Below, one piece after another: positions 1 through 9,143 of a stretch of 64,000 nt of DNA. The stretch spans positions 1,488,001 through 1,552,000 of the forward strand of contig NZ_UGOZ01000001.1 of the NCBI RefSeq assembly GCF_900452865.1. The letters run 5' to 3'. This DNA is from Legionella taurinensis (GTDB lineage Bacteria; Pseudomonadota; Gammaproteobacteria; Legionellales; Legionellaceae). A program made the position numbers and the translations under genes. Under the pieces are notes generated by a model. It did not search any database. It was not told the DNA's origin and saw nothing but the letters and a program-made list of their open reading frames with translations. Numbering within the stretch: position 1 is the first letter of the stretch; each line of letters opens with the position of its first letter.

Positions 1-300
1 GATGACCGTCACGTCAATGTTGATGATATCGCCGTCTTTCAGGGCTTTTTTACCTGGAATGCCATGGCAGACAACATGGTTGATGGACGTGCAGATGGAT
101 TTGGGGAAGCCGTTGTAACCCAGCGGAGCAGGAATGGCGTTCTGGACATTGACAATGTAATCATGGCAAATGGTGTTTAGCTCATCCGTGGTAACCCCTT
201 CTTTGACATGATCGCCAATCATGGTCAGCACGTCACCTGCCAAACGGCCAGCGACACGCATTTTTTCAATTTCTTCAGGTGTTTTAATGGTTACTGCCAT
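1..300 (-). CDS. map: Methionine aminopeptidase, N-terminal part (cut by window edge)
   Basis: Removes the N-terminal methionine from nascent proteins in the cytoplasm. The minus-strand reading frame starts with ATG at 300 and gives 100 residues before the window edge. It begins [20 protein letters not shown], and further in carries [22 protein letters not shown] and [12 protein letters not shown], the hallmark substrate-pocket His and first metal-site region of type I MetAP. The C-terminal two thirds lie outside the window. The gene sits upstream of rpsB on the opposite strand, a common gammaproteobacterial arrangement (map/rpsB divergent), here with a small periplasmic-protein gene inserted between them. 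Confidence 0.95.
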   Translation of the reverse strand, partial: MAVTIKTPEEIEKMRVAGRLAGDVLTMIGDHVKEGVTTDELNTICHDYIVNVQNAIPAPLGYNGFPKSICTSINHVVCHGIPGKKALKDGDIINIDVTVI

Positions 301-446
301 AGTTTAAATCCAACCAAAAAAGTAAATAGTAGCATAAGTCATTCATTCCAGCATCATTATTCCCTGTTGGGGAGGGTAACTCGCTGGTAACATGAAGGGA
401 ATTGGTCTTTACGACATCCAAACCGGTATGGCGGATCATGATGCAG

Positions 447-485
447 AAAAAGTCTGGGTAAAAGCCCCAAGGCCGCACCCAGACT
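447..485 (-). terminator. Rho-independent terminator of the Spy/CpxP-like gene
   Basis: Read on the minus strand, AGTCTGGGT (485-477) pairs perfectly with ACCCAGACT (459-451) and is followed by a short T run (450-447). It begins 15 bases past the stop codon of the preceding minus-strand gene. Confidence 0.7.
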
Positions 486-499
486 CTAATGAGGAGGGG

Positions 500-949
500 T
501 TATGCCCCTTTGCATTGTTGTTTGTGCATCATTTTCTTAGCTTCCCATTCTTTCATCATGGACTGGAATTGCTGCTTTTGCTTGTCGTTGAGTATGTTGT
601 AGATTTGATTTTTGGCTGAGATTTTCGCTTTGGTAATGGAACTTACCAGCGCGGCTTTTTGATTTGTCAGTTTGTTTAACGTGGCTTCATCGAGTTTGTC
701 GCTGGTTACTAAGGCTTTTAACTGGCTGCGCAATTCCTTCATTTGTTGCCAGCTGGCTTTCATCGCGTCCCTGTTTTTCTCTTTAATGGCTTTGATTTGA
801 GCCTGTTGATTGGCATCGAGTTGCAGTTCTTTATACATTTCACTCAAGCGGCCTTTGCAGGGGCAATTGCCATGTTGATTTGCATAGACGGCTTGCAGAG
901 AGAGGAAAGAAACACAGGCGATGACAGTAATAAGAAGTTTTTTAAACAT
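500..949 (-). CDS. Spy/CpxP-like small periplasmic protein (LTXXQ-like)
   Basis: 149-residue secreted protein. Residues 1-22 form a signal peptide (MFKKLLITVIACVSFLSLQAVYA), followed by a short CPC motif and then a long, highly charged helical region rich in Lys, Gln and Met. The pattern MYKELQLDANQQAQIKAIKEK matches the LTxxQ repeat of the Spy/CpxP family, whose members are periplasmic chaperones or stress sensors. A longer frame exists, but ATG at 949 has an excellent ribosome-binding site (GGAGG about 7 bases upstream) and leads straight into the signal peptide. It is an independent transcription unit between map and rpsB with its own terminator. Assignment to the superfamily is fairly secure; the exact function is inferred. 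Confidence 0.75.
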   Translation of the reverse strand: MFKKLLITVIACVSFLSLQAVYANQHGNCPCKGRLSEMYKELQLDANQQAQIKAIKEKNRDAMKASWQQMKELRSQLKALVTSDKLDEATLNKLTNQKAALVSSITKAKISAKNQIYNILNDKQKQQFQSMMKEWEAKKMMHKQQCKGA

Positions 950-1047
950 GATAAAACCCTCCAGTTTGTTATTGTATCGTTTTGCATTATAGCGGGTGTT
1001 AATCACTATTTCTGCTTTTATTTTCAATCGAATTCCAGTGTTATTCA

Positions 1048-1076
1048 TTGCTGAATTCAAGTAAGTGTGTTATAAA
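1048..1076 (+). promoter_or_regulatory. Sigma-70 promoter of rpsB-tsf
   Basis: TTGCTG (1048-1053), a 17-base spacer and TATAAA (1071-1076) make a near-consensus promoter. Predicted transcription start is about 1083, giving a leader of about 93 nt before rpsB. Confidence 0.6.
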
Positions 1077-1083
1077 TACACCG

Positions 1084-1175
1084 CTTTTTAACGACACACA
1101 CGTTTCGTCACATGCAGTTGGGTCCCTTATGGGTACTGTATGGGAAGCGTGGAGGCATAACCCGGAGAACTTTAA
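1084..1175 (+). promoter_or_regulatory. rpsB mRNA leader, possible S2 autoregulatory region
   Basis: The untranslated leader contains a CCC-TTAT-GGG hairpin (about 1124-1133) and a GC-rich stretch up to the RBS. Gammaproteobacterial rpsB leaders are known to bind S2 for autogenous control; that this one does so is inference from position and apparent structure only. Confidence 0.4.
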
Positions 1176-1934
1176 ATGAATATTAGTATGCGAGAACTAT
1201 TGGAAGCGGGGGCCCATTTTGGCCACAGAACCCGTTTCTGGAATCCAAAAATGGTCGAATACATTTTTGGCTCAAGAAATAAAATCCATATTATTAACCT
1301 CGAAAAGACAATGCCCCGCTTAAATGACGCGACAAATTATGTCGGTCGTTTGGCTGCAAACAAGGCAAAAATTTTGTTTGTTGGTACTAAACGAGCAGCT
1401 CAGGAAAGCATCCGCGAACACGCCAAGCGTTGCGGCATGCCTTACGTGGATCACCGTTGGTTAGGCGGCATGCTGACAAACTGGAAAACAGTCCGTCAAT
1501 CCATTTTCCGTTTGAAAGAACTCAAGGAAATGCGTGACAAGGGCCTTTTTGCTTCTATGATTAAAAAAGAAGCGTTAATGCTGACCCGTGAACTGGAAAA
1601 ATTAGAGCGCAGTCTCGGTGGTATTGAAGACATGGGTGGTTTGCCCGATGCCCTGTTTGTGGTTGACGTTGGTTTTGAGCACATCGCTGTTGAAGAAGCT
1701 CGCCGTCTGAAGATTCCCGTCATTGGCGTAGTGGACACCAACAACAGCCCGGATAACATCGATTACGTTATCCCTGGAAACGACGATTCTATGCGTGCGG
1801 TTGATATCTATGTCCGTTGCATAGCTGATGCAATCCTTGATGCTAAACAAGGGAACACGGTTGGTGGTGTTTCATCTGATGCCGAGTTTGTTGAAATTTC
1901 TGTGGCTGAAAAAGAAGCAGATAAAGCAGACTAA
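1176..1934 (+). CDS. rpsB: 30S ribosomal protein S2
   Basis: 252 residues, normal length for bacterial S2, a small-subunit protein that contacts 16S rRNA near the mRNA exit site and is needed to recruit S1. The N-terminus [20 protein letters not shown] and the motif [14 protein letters not shown] are diagnostic for S2, as is [20 protein letters not shown]-like sequence near residue 190 (here [20 protein letters not shown]). ATG at 1176 follows GGAGAACTTTAA. First gene of rpsB-tsf-pyrH-frr. A hairpin lies between rpsB and tsf, as in many bacteria, and may set the ratio of the two products. Confidence 0.98.
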   Translation: MNISMRELLEAGAHFGHRTRFWNPKMVEYIFGSRNKIHIINLEKTMPRLNDATNYVGRLAANKAKILFVGTKRAAQESIREHAKRCGMPYVDHRWLGGMLTNWKTVRQSIFRLKELKEMRDKGLFASMIKKEALMLTRELEKLERSLGGIEDMGGLPDALFVVDVGFEHIAVEEARRLKIPVIGVVDTNNSPDNIDYVIPGNDDSMRAVDIYVRCIADAILDAKQGNTVGGVSSDAEFVEISVAEKEADKAD

Positions 1935-1949
1935 TATTTTTGTGATGAT

Positions 1950-1985
1950 AAAGGGGCACGCTGCATCAGTTGGCGTACCCCTTTT
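1950..1985 (+). terminator. rpsB-tsf intercistronic attenuator hairpin
   Basis: AAAGGGG (1950-1956) plus ACGC (1958-1961) pairs with GCGT (1973-1976) plus CCCCTTT (1978-1984), with a single mismatch and an 11-base loop. The following T run is short (TTTT), so it is likely a partial terminator or processing site that lets some transcription continue into tsf. Confidence 0.55.
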
Positions 1986-2006
1986 CGCTATGTGGAGGAT
2001 TAAACG

Positions 2007-2888
2007 ATGACAGTCAGCGCTAAATTAGTAATGGAATTGCGTGAACGTACCGGTGCCGGGATGATGGAGTGTAAAAAATTCCTGCTGCAAACCAATGGGG
2101 ATATTGAAGAAGCAATTGTACAAATGCGTAAGGCTGGTCAGGCGAAGGCCGACAAGAAAGCCGATAGAGTTGCTGCAGAGGGTGTTGTTGTTATTGCCCG
2201 TTCTGCCGATCAGCATTCCGCGGTCATGGTCGAAGTCAACTGCGAAACTGATTTTGCCTCGAAAGACAGTAATTTTATTGAATTTGCTGATAGAGTCGCT
2301 CAGACAGCCTTACAGTCTGATGCCAATGATGTTGATGCTTTATCAACCCAAACCGTTCCTGGTACCAGCGATACAATAGAACAAGCCAGACAGCAATTGT
2401 TTGCCAAAATTGGTGAAAACATCAAGGTTCGCCGCCTGGTTCGTTTACATACTCAGGGTGTTATTGGTTATTACCTGCACGGTACCCGCATTGGCGTTAT
2501 GGTTGCTTTAAAAGGCGGAGATGAAAATCTGGCTAAAGACATCGCCATGCATGTGGCTGCCAGCCGTCCAATGGTCGTTAGCCGCGAACAGGTTTCCGCA
2601 GAGGCCATTGACAATGAGCGTGACATTTTCAATGCTCAGGCACGCGAGAGCGGCAAGCCACAGGAAATCATTGATAAAATGATTGAAGGCCGTATTAACA
2701 AGTTCATTGATGAAGTCAGTCTGCTTGGACAACCGTTTGTTAAAGACCCCAATGTCAAAGTTGGACAATTACTCAAAGAAAAGAATGCAGAAGTTCAATC
2801 ATTCATTCGCTTTGAGGTTGGTGAAGGGATCGAGAAGAAAGAAGACAATTTTGTCGAGGAAGTGATGGCACAGGTTCGTGGTTCATAA
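2007..2888 (+). CDS. tsf: Elongation factor Ts
   Basis: 293 residues, typical of proteobacterial EF-Ts, the guanine-nucleotide exchange factor for EF-Tu. The N-terminal UBA-like segment ([20 protein letters not shown]), the [10 protein letters not shown] motif that inserts into the EF-Tu nucleotide site, and the dimerisation core are all present. ATG at 2007 follows GGAGGATTAAACG. Second gene of the operon. Its stop codon TAA overlaps the pyrH ATG by one base (TAATG), which suggests translational coupling. Confidence 0.98.
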   Translation: MTVSAKLVMELRERTGAGMMECKKFLLQTNGDIEEAIVQMRKAGQAKADKKADRVAAEGVVVIARSADQHSAVMVEVNCETDFASKDSNFIEFADRVAQTALQSDANDVDALSTQTVPGTSDTIEQARQQLFAKIGENIKVRRLVRLHTQGVIGYYLHGTRIGVMVALKGGDENLAKDIAMHVAASRPMVVSREQVSAEAIDNERDIFNAQARESGKPQEIIDKMIEGRINKFIDEVSLLGQPFVKDPNVKVGQLLKEKNAEVQSFIRFEVGEGIEKKEDNFVEEVMAQVRGS

Positions 2889-3628
2889 TGACTGACTCAC
2901 ATCCAAAACTCAAATACAAGCGCATTTTATTAAAATGCAGCGGCGAAGCGCTGATGGGCAAGGCGCAATTTGGCATCGACCCGGCAGTACTTGATCGTAT
3001 TGCCAACGACGTGGCTGAATTAGTCAGTATGGGCGTTGAGGTCGGTCTTGTTATTGGCGGCGGAAACCTGTTCCGCGGCAAAGCCTTGTCCGAGGCGGGT
3101 TTAGGACGTGTCACTGGCGATCACATGGGTATGCTGGCCACCGTGATGAATGCGCTGGCCCTGCGTGATGCCCTTGAACGAATTGATTTACCTGCCCGTA
3201 TCATGTCAGCCATACCCATGATGGGTATGGTTGATCCCTATCATCGCCGCAAAGCCATCACGCATTTACGCAACGGCCATGTGGTTATTTTTGCTGCAGG
3301 CACGGGTAATCCTTTCTTTACTACTGATACAGCGGCCTGCCTTCGTGCAATTGAGGTGGGTGCGGATGTGGTGTTGAAGGCCACCAAGGTGGATGGTATT
3401 TATTCTGACGATCCGGTTAAAAATCCAAATGCGACACGGTATGATTACCTGACATACAAGCAAATCCTCAGTGATGGGTTGCAGGTCATGGATTTAACAG
3501 CCATTTGTTTATGTCAGGATCATGGAATGCCATTACAGGTTTTTGACATGAAAGCGCCCAATGCCCTGAAAAAGATTGTCCTGGGTGAGCGGGTTGGAAC
3601 TATTGTAGGAGCAAATCATGATCAATGA
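2888..3628 (+). CDS. pyrH: UMP kinase (uridylate kinase)
   Basis: 246 residues of the amino-acid-kinase fold. It phosphorylates UMP to UDP with ATP, the committed step toward UTP and CTP. Visible are the N-terminal [14 protein letters not shown] motif, the glycine-rich [12 protein letters not shown] segment and [17 protein letters not shown], the UMP-binding loop of bacterial hexameric PyrH. It starts one base inside the tsf stop and its end overlaps frr by 11 bases, so it is coupled to both neighbours. Confidence 0.98.
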   Translation: MTDSHPKLKYKRILLKCSGEALMGKAQFGIDPAVLDRIANDVAELVSMGVEVGLVIGGGNLFRGKALSEAGLGRVTGDHMGMLATVMNALALRDALERIDLPARIMSAIPMMGMVDPYHRRKAITHLRNGHVVIFAAGTGNPFFTTDTAACLRAIEVGADVVLKATKVDGIYSDDPVKNPNATRYDYLTYKQILSDGLQVMDLTAICLCQDHGMPLQVFDMKAPNALKKIVLGERVGTIVGANHDQ

Positions 3629-4175
3629 CATTAAGCAAGACACTGAAAAACGCATGAAGAAAACGGTTGAAACCCTGAAAGTGGACTTAACCAAGATTAG
3701 AACAGGTCGTGCCAATGCTAGTCTGCTTGATCACGTTCAGGTTGATTATTATGGCAATTTAACCCCATTAAGTCAGGTTGCTAACGTGACCAGCAGTGAT
3801 TCACGTACACTGTTAGTCACTCCCTGGGAAAAATCGATGGTGGCAGTTATCGAAAAAGCCATTCTAACCTCCGACCTGGGATTAAATCCTTCGACAGCCG
3901 GAAGTGCGATTCGCGTACCCATGCCGCCCCTCACTGAAGAGCGCCGCAAAGAATTAATTAAAGTGGTGCGTGCTGAAGGCGAGCAGGGACGGGTAGCGAT
4001 TCGTAATATTCGTCGCGATGCCAATAACCAACTTAAAGAGTTAGTGAAAGAAAAAGCCATTTCCGAGGATGATGAGCGTCGAGCCAATGAAATTATTCAA
4101 AAATTGACTGACAAACACATTGCGGATATTGATGCTGCTTTGGAAGAAAAAGAAAAAGATCTAATGGCAATTTAG
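3618..4175 (+). CDS. frr: Ribosome recycling factor
   Basis: 185 residues, the standard RRF length. With EF-G it splits post-termination ribosomes. The sequence [20 protein letters not shown], the central [10 protein letters not shown] and the C-terminal helix [20 protein letters not shown] with IRNIRRDAN are conserved RRF signatures. ATG at 3618 overlaps the pyrH 3' end. Unlike many gammaproteobacteria, uppS-cdsA-dxr do not follow; the operon ends here in front of an unrelated minus-strand unit. Confidence 0.98.
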   Translation: MINDIKQDTEKRMKKTVETLKVDLTKIRTGRANASLLDHVQVDYYGNLTPLSQVANVTSSDSRTLLVTPWEKSMVAVIEKAILTSDLGLNPSTAGSAIRVPMPPLTEERRKELIKVVRAEGEQGRVAIRNIRRDANNQLKELVKEKAISEDDERRANEIIQKLTDKHIADIDAALEEKEKDLMAI

Positions 4176-4220
4176 CCGAGGTTTGTTTTTCGATCGGTCT
4201 TCTTAACCATCCTCTGGTAT

Positions 4221-4236
4221 GCCCGCGTGAGCGGGC
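4221..4236 (+). terminator. Hairpin downstream of frr
   Basis: GCCCGC (4221-4226), a GTGA tetraloop and GCGGGC (4231-4236), followed by an AT-rich stretch with a T run at about 4248-4252. It is the probable end of the rpsB-tsf-pyrH-frr transcript, although the T run is displaced from the stem. Confidence 0.5.
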
Positions 4237-4504
4237 AATTATTCTACTTTTTGATAAAATCCACGCTAAAAAACACCCTTCGTTTATTGATCCGGTCATG
4301 CTTTATTGTGCATTAACCCCCTCAATTGATACCCCCCGAGTGGCTCATCCGCTGTCCTGCCCGCGCAGGTCGGCAACCATTCGAACCCGGATGGGGGATG
4401 CTTGGAACTAAGCAGACGATGGCTGTTATCGAGGCCTATGCTTCTTTCATGGGTGCCCGCCTGCGCGGCAAGACACAAAAGGAGGGATGACCTGCCTGCG
4501 GAGA
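4237..4504. repeat. GC-rich non-coding segment with inverted repeats
   Basis: Gene-free stretch between frr and the convergent SpeE-like gene. Unlike the other, AT-rich spacers it is GC-rich and contains CCGCGCAGG (4361-4369) and its inverted copy CCTGCGCGG (4460-4468), plus further CCTGC-type pieces at 4490-4500. No convincing open frame is present. It could be a dispersed intergenic repeat or the remnant of a lost element. Confidence 0.4.
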
Positions 4505-5248
4505 TCACCACCGTTGCTTAATGGCGGCCAAATGGCCCCATGTTGCATCCCAGGCCATTCGTTTAACCTGTTTATGGGTGGTGAAATAATGCTTAAGGAA
4601 CTGATTGTCCTCTGAATTGCTGGCTAAAATAACCAGATTGGCGCAACCCTCAACCGGTATGGAGACCATGTTGTACCCGAATTGCCGCTGCATCATTTCA
4701 AAAATCGGCCGTTGTTCCTGACGATTGGCTAAATTGACCGCGAGGATGCCATCCTTGCTTAAGCGGCTTTTGCATAAGGCAAAAAAGGTGTCATTGTTGC
4801 AATGCGGTGGAAAATGACTGGCATTAAATAAGTCAACAATAATGTGGCGAAACGTTCTTGGCGTGTTCTCAATAAAGTGAAACGCATCTTGATGAATGAC
4901 TTCGAGGTTGGGAATCGTTGAAAGCATAAAGAACCGTGAGGCAACATCCACGATTTCCTGGCTGATTTCCACGGCAGTGATTTTAGATGAAGTTAAAAAA
5001 GGGGACAGGGCGTGAGCCGCGCCGGCGCCGCCAAGCCCCATCAGGCAGCAATGATCAGGAAATTGCTTCGCCATGAACAGTAAAGGCTTGATGTAATGCA
5101 GGGCAGGGCTTGCCGGGTAATGTTTGTTAATCAGGGTTTGAATGGCTTTGCTTTCAAATTTCAGCCATCTAAAGATCATGTTCTCATAAACGCGAGTGCC
5201 GGTCTGACTTTGATAAATGCAACGGCCGGCAAACGTTTTCCAAATCAT
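4505..5248 (-). CDS. Spermidine-synthase-like (SpeE-fold) methyltransferase family protein
   Basis: 247 residues from the ATG that overlaps the astB stop (ATGA); an ATG at 5266 would add six residues. The Rossmann-fold SAM/dcSAM-binding motifs are visible: GLGGAG (residues 71-76), AVEIS (92-96), DAF (121-123) and VDLFNA (138-143), in the order found in polyamine aminopropyltransferases. The N-terminal beta-barrel of true SpeE is reduced, so the donor may be SAM or decarboxylated SAM and the acceptor is unknown. It is the last gene of the AST operon (4-base overlap), linking it to arginine catabolism or polyamine metabolism by context only. Confidence 0.65.
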   Translation of the reverse strand: MIWKTFAGRCIYQSQTGTRVYENMIFRWLKFESKAIQTLINKHYPASPALHYIKPLLFMAKQFPDHCCLMGLGGAGAAHALSPFLTSSKITAVEISQEIVDVASRFFMLSTIPNLEVIHQDAFHFIENTPRTFRHIIVDLFNASHFPPHCNNDTFFALCKSRLSKDGILAVNLANRQEQRPIFEMMQRQFGYNMVSIPVEGCANLVILASNSEDNQFLKHYFTTHKQVKRMAWDATWGHLAAIKQRW

Positions 5249-6597
5249 GATGGGAAAGACTCGCATTGAAAGGGATAAAGGCTTCCTAAGTGCAAAATCT
5301 GAGTTAATTCATCCAGTGCAGTTAAGCATTCATTGAGGAATTGCGGATCCACCAAATCACTTGTTTGAAGGTGGGTACGGTAATGCTTAATCACCCATTT
5401 TTTCAGGGTCGCTAAAAGCGGTTCCGTGATAACAACCCCCTGATGCATGGCCGCAAACTCCTTGTCTGTCAAGGGTACGCGCAAGCGCAGGCAAGCAGGT
5501 CCGCCGCCATTTCGCATGCTCTGTTTCACATCTAGAAAATGAAGATGATGGATGGGGTTTAAGGGATCATTAACCCGTTGTTCGAGCGCTTTTCTGACCC
5601 GTTCATTGCGTTCACATTCCTTGGGCGCCACGATGGCCATGGTATCGTCGGGAAGGGTGAGCAGTTGTGAATTGAACAGGTAGGAACTCACGGCTTCTTC
5701 AATGGTCACCTCATCGTGTTTGAGTTCGACAATTTGAATCTCAAAATCCGCCTTGCGTCGAAGTTCGTCATACACCTGCCTTTGTTCGGCGAACGCGCCT
5801 TCATGCACAAGAAAGACCGATTCATTGGCGACACTGATGACATCATTGTGAAAAACCCCCTGATCAATGGCTTCAGGATTTTGACGAGCGTACACGACTT
5901 TGGCCGGATCGAGTTGATGAGAGCGGGCAATCGCATGAGAGGCTTCAAGCGTCTGACGTGCGGGATAATGGGTGGGCGCACTTAACGGTTTTCCCATGGC
6001 TTTTTTGCCATAGACAAATAAGTGAATGGCTGATGTATTATGCCGTTTACACAGGCGGTTATGGTTGGCCGCTCCCTCATCACCGGTAATCAGACTTGGT
6101 GGCAAGGGAGGGTGATGGGTAAAATGCGCCTCCTGATGAAAAAGCCGCTTGAGCAGCAGGCTTGAAAAGGGCGCTTCCTGATGACGGTGTAAATTGCTGA
6201 TTAAATTGGCAGCAGTAAAATGAACTTTATTGTCTTGCGTGTCCAGGCTTGAGGATACCGTCGCGGCATTAGCCGCCCACATGCCTGATGCTGAGAAGGC
6301 GGCGCTTAGCAGTTGCGGCGCTTCTTGATAGGCTTTGCTGATTTGCTGACTGGGGCTACCCCGAAAACCCAATTGGTGCAATAAATGCAGATTGGGTCGT
6401 TGATGCGGCGGCAACAGAGCCTGTTTGAGCCCTAACTGATGAAGAAACCGCATTTTCTCCAACCCCTGCAGAGCAGCGGCCTGCGGATTGGCCGTCGTTT
6501 GAGCATTAGCCATGGAAGCGATATTGCCCTCAGCAAGCCCTGCGTAATGATGAGTTGGGCCAACCAACCCGTCAAGATTTAATTCGTAGACATCCAC
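5245..6597 (-). CDS. astB: N-succinylarginine dihydrolase
   Basis: 450 residues, close to the usual 440-450. Second step of the arginine succinyltransferase pathway: hydrolyses N2-succinylarginine to N2-succinylornithine, CO2 and two NH3. The N-terminus [20 protein letters not shown] and the region [16 protein letters not shown] (with catalytic Cys) are characteristic AstB motifs of the amidinotransferase fold. A longer frame runs back into astD, but GTG at 6597 has AAGGA seven bases upstream and gives the family length. It follows the astD stop by 10 bases and overlaps the SpeE-like gene by 4. Confidence 0.95.
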   Translation of the reverse strand: MDVYELNLDGLVGPTHHYAGLAEGNIASMANAQTTANPQAAALQGLEKMRFLHQLGLKQALLPPHQRPNLHLLHQLGFRGSPSQQISKAYQEAPQLLSAAFSASGMWAANAATVSSSLDTQDNKVHFTAANLISNLHRHQEAPFSSLLLKRLFHQEAHFTHHPPLPPSLITGDEGAANHNRLCKRHNTSAIHLFVYGKKAMGKPLSAPTHYPARQTLEASHAIARSHQLDPAKVVYARQNPEAIDQGVFHNDVISVANESVFLVHEGAFAEQRQVYDELRRKADFEIQIVELKHDEVTIEEAVSSYLFNSQLLTLPDDTMAIVAPKECERNERVRKALEQRVNDPLNPIHHLHFLDVKQSMRNGGGPACLRLRVPLTDKEFAAMHQGVVITEPLLATLKKWVIKHYRTHLQTSDLVDPQFLNECLTALDELTQILHLGSLYPFQCESFPS

Positions 6598-6607
6598 TTT
6601 GATTTCC

Positions 6608-8098
6608 TTAATAACCCAATGACAAATCAATGCCGGGCAATAATTGCACTGGCGGCTCCAGCTTCTCCTGCTCCTGGCTGGCAATGGGGTAACTGCAATA
6701 ATCGGCAGCAAAATAGGCGCTGGGGCGATGATTACCGCTTAAGCCAATGCCGCCGAAAGGCAGATTGCTGGCTGCCCCGGTGGTGGGCTTATTCCAGTTA
6801 ATTAAACCGGCGCGAACGTGGTGATAGAACTGCTGGTAATGCGTCGCGTTATCGCTTAGCAACCCCGCGGCCAGACCATAACGGGTTTGATTGGCAAGAT
6901 ACAGAGCCTCATCAAAATCATGATAGCGATAAACCTGTGCCAGGGGTGCAAAAATCTCCATGTCATTGGGATGACTGACGCGGGTCATCTCGATAAGCCC
7001 GGGTGATAATAATCCACTTTCCTCTTTCAGCAGGGTCATGGGTAATAAGGCATTCCCTCCTGACTGAAGCAGTTTCTTCTGGGCCTGCAAATGGTCCAAC
7101 GCATGCTCATAACGGATTACCGGTCCCATAAAAGGCTCAGGCTGCTCTGTCCATGCTCCCACACGGAGACGCTGAGTGGCGGCTAAAAGCTTGGCAAGGA
7201 AGCGATCACCCACGGCATTTTGAGCAATGATAAGCCGTCGCGCGCAGGTGCAACGCTGGCCGGATGTGATAAACGATGAAAGCAGCGTTTGATAAACCGC
7301 CGCATCCACATCCTCTACCTCATCAATGATTAATGGATTATTACCCCCCATCTCAAGGGCTATGATCACCTCAGGCCGTTCGGCAAAATGCTGATTGATT
7401 CGTTTGCCTGTTGAATAGCTGCCCGTGAAATAAACCCCCTGGATATCGGCGTCCAGCAGTGCCTTCCCCGTTGCGGCATCACCCTGGACGCAGTTAATGA
7501 CCCCGGCAGGAATGCCTGTGGCATGCCAGCACTCCATGATGACTTCAGCGACGTAGGGGGTTAATTCGCTGGGTTTTAAAATGACAGTATTGCCGGCTAA
7601 CAGGGCAGGAACAACATGGCCATTGCTAAGATGCGCCGGAAAATTAAAGGGTCCAAGCACGGCGACGACACCATGAGGTTTATACCGCAGGCAGGACTTG
7701 CTGTCGCCGGCAGAGGTTATTTTTTCTGCGTTTCGCTCCTGATGCGCCTGAATGGAAAGGTTGATTTTGCCAATGACTGCTGTCACTTCGGTCAATGCCT
7801 CCCACAACGGTTTACCATTATCCATGGCGATGACTTTTGCCAGTTCATCACGTCGTTTTCCCACTTCGTTGGCAAACGCCTTGAGGTAAATGATACGTTC
7901 TTCAACGGAACGTGCGCTCCACGAGGCTAATGCCGCATGAGCCGCCTCAGCGGCTTGATTGATTTCCTCGGAAGAGGCTGCTTTGCCTTCCCACAGGATT
8001 TCATGGGTGGCCGGGTTTTTAGAAACAAAGGCCATACCGGAACCTTCATGCCAGTGGCCGGCAATGTAATGTTTGCCTGAGTGTTGCTGTCTGTTCAT
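6608..8098 (-). CDS. astD: N-succinylglutamate 5-semialdehyde dehydrogenase
   Basis: 496 residues, NAD-dependent ALDH superfamily. Oxidises succinylglutamate semialdehyde to succinylglutamate, fourth AST step. Visible motifs are [24 protein letters not shown] (cofactor-binding region), [10 protein letters not shown] with the general-base Glu, and [11 protein letters not shown] with the catalytic Cys. ATG at 8098 ([16 protein letters not shown]) has AAGGAAG seven bases upstream and is preferred to the upstream in-frame start at 8128, which lies inside astA. The gap after astA is 10 bases. Confidence 0.95.
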   Translation of the reverse strand: MNRQQHSGKHYIAGHWHEGSGMAFVSKNPATHEILWEGKAASSEEINQAAEAAHAALASWSARSVEERIIYLKAFANEVGKRRDELAKVIAMDNGKPLWEALTEVTAVIGKINLSIQAHQERNAEKITSAGDSKSCLRYKPHGVVAVLGPFNFPAHLSNGHVVPALLAGNTVILKPSELTPYVAEVIMECWHATGIPAGVINCVQGDAATGKALLDADIQGVYFTGSYSTGKRINQHFAERPEVIIALEMGGNNPLIIDEVEDVDAAVYQTLLSSFITSGQRCTCARRLIIAQNAVGDRFLAKLLAATQRLRVGAWTEQPEPFMGPVIRYEHALDHLQAQKKLLQSGGNALLPMTLLKEESGLLSPGLIEMTRVSHPNDMEIFAPLAQVYRYHDFDEALYLANQTRYGLAAGLLSDNATHYQQFYHHVRAGLINWNKPTTGAASNLPFGGIGLSGNHRPSAYFAADYCSYPIASQEQEKLEPPVQLLPGIDLSLGY

Positions 8099-8108
8099 GG
8101 TCTTCCTT

Positions 8109-9143
8109 TTAAAACGGTACGGCTTCAATCAGCGGGGCTGCGCGAATCCTGTCGCCCTGACGGACCTTTAATAATTCTGCCGTGGGTTTGCTTATGATGC
8201 AGGTATTTTTTGCTTCGTTAAAAATCATCTGACTGATTGTCGCGCGGAAATCAAGCTTGGTATTGGCAAGCAGATAATGACTGCCGCTGACCTCATCGCT
8301 TAAATTCTTAATGGTCATGACGCGGCTGACGGCAACCGTACGAATCTGATTGATCGGAGCCTCAATGGTGGGTCCGGCATCAAAAATATCGACATAGGAA
8401 TTATAGCGGAATCCTTCACGCAAGAGGATATTCATGGCGGGCACAGTCGATTGGTGCGGTTGGCCAATCACCGCTTGCGCGGCAGGTGATAGCAGCTTGA
8501 TGTAGATGGGATTTCGCGGCATCAAATCAGCAATGAATTGCTTATTGGTTGATATGGTCAGCCGATCCGCATCAGGAAAGGGCATGTGAAAAAAATGCCT
8601 TCCGACGTTGTCCCAGAAGGGGGAATGGCCGAGGTCGTCTGAAATGCCCCGCATTTCGGCAATGATGGTCGGTGCGAAGCGTTCCGGGTGCTCCGCAATA
8701 AATAAAAAACGCGCCCGCGAGAGCAGAAGGCCATTGTGGTTTTTGCGATACTCCGGTTGCAAAAACAGCGTGCATATTTCACTTTTTCCCTGGTTGTCAT
8801 TGACCAGACTTAATACTTCGTAATCGCTGCGGATGTTGAGTGAATGGCAAATCCGTGTCCGCTTGGAGACCTTGTATGAATAAAAGGGTAATTCATGTCC
8901 TGTAGAAGCCTCAATGGCGGATGTGCCTACGACTTCGCCCGTGGCTGGGTGCTCAAGAACAAAAAAGTAATATTCATCGTGAGGATGCTGAATGGTTCGT
9001 TTAAAGGAGTCACAGGACCATTGCAGCCGTTTCTGTAATAGCTCTTTGTCCTTCGGCAGGGTGGTCATGCCAATGCCGCACAATTGGGCGAGCGAGTAGA
9101 TGGCGTCAAGATCGCCTGAATTTGCGCTGCGAAACAACATCAT
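8109..9143 (-). CDS. astA: Arginine N-succinyltransferase
   Basis: 344 residues, the normal AstA length, GNAT-like fold. Transfers succinyl from succinyl-CoA to the alpha-amino group of arginine, the committed AST step. Recognised by [57 protein letters not shown] and the family motif [14 protein letters not shown] good SD (GAGGAG) precedes the ATG, which overlaps the stop of the upstream M20 gene (ATGA). A single astA copy is present, not the tandem aruF/aruG pair of Pseudomonas. Confidence 0.95.
   Translation of the reverse strand: MMLFRSANSGDLDAIYSLAQLCGIGMTTLPKDKELLQKRLQWSCDSFKRTIQHPHDEYYFFVLEHPATGEVVGTSAIEASTGHELPFYSYKVSKRTRICHSLNIRSDYEVLSLVNDNQGKSEICTLFLQPEYRKNHNGLLLSRARFLFIAEHPERFAPTIIAEMRGISDDLGHSPFWDNVGRHFFHMPFPDADRLTISTNKQFIADLMPRNPIYIKLLSPAAQAVIGQPHQSTVPAMNILLREGFRYNSYVDIFDAGPTIEAPINQIRTVAVSRVMTIKNLSDEVSGSHYLLANTKLDFRATISQMIFNEAKNTCIISKPTAELLKVRQGDRIRAAPLIEAVPF

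Noticed and set aside
4093-4299. Minus-strand frame over the frr 3' end and spacer
   Set aside because: It overlaps the well-supported frr, has no RBS, and spans the frr terminator hairpin.
4378-4395. T-loop-like GGGTTCGAAT on the minus strand, suggesting a tRNA
   Set aside because: The flanking bases do not form a T stem and no D-arm, anticodon arm or acceptor pairing can be built around it.
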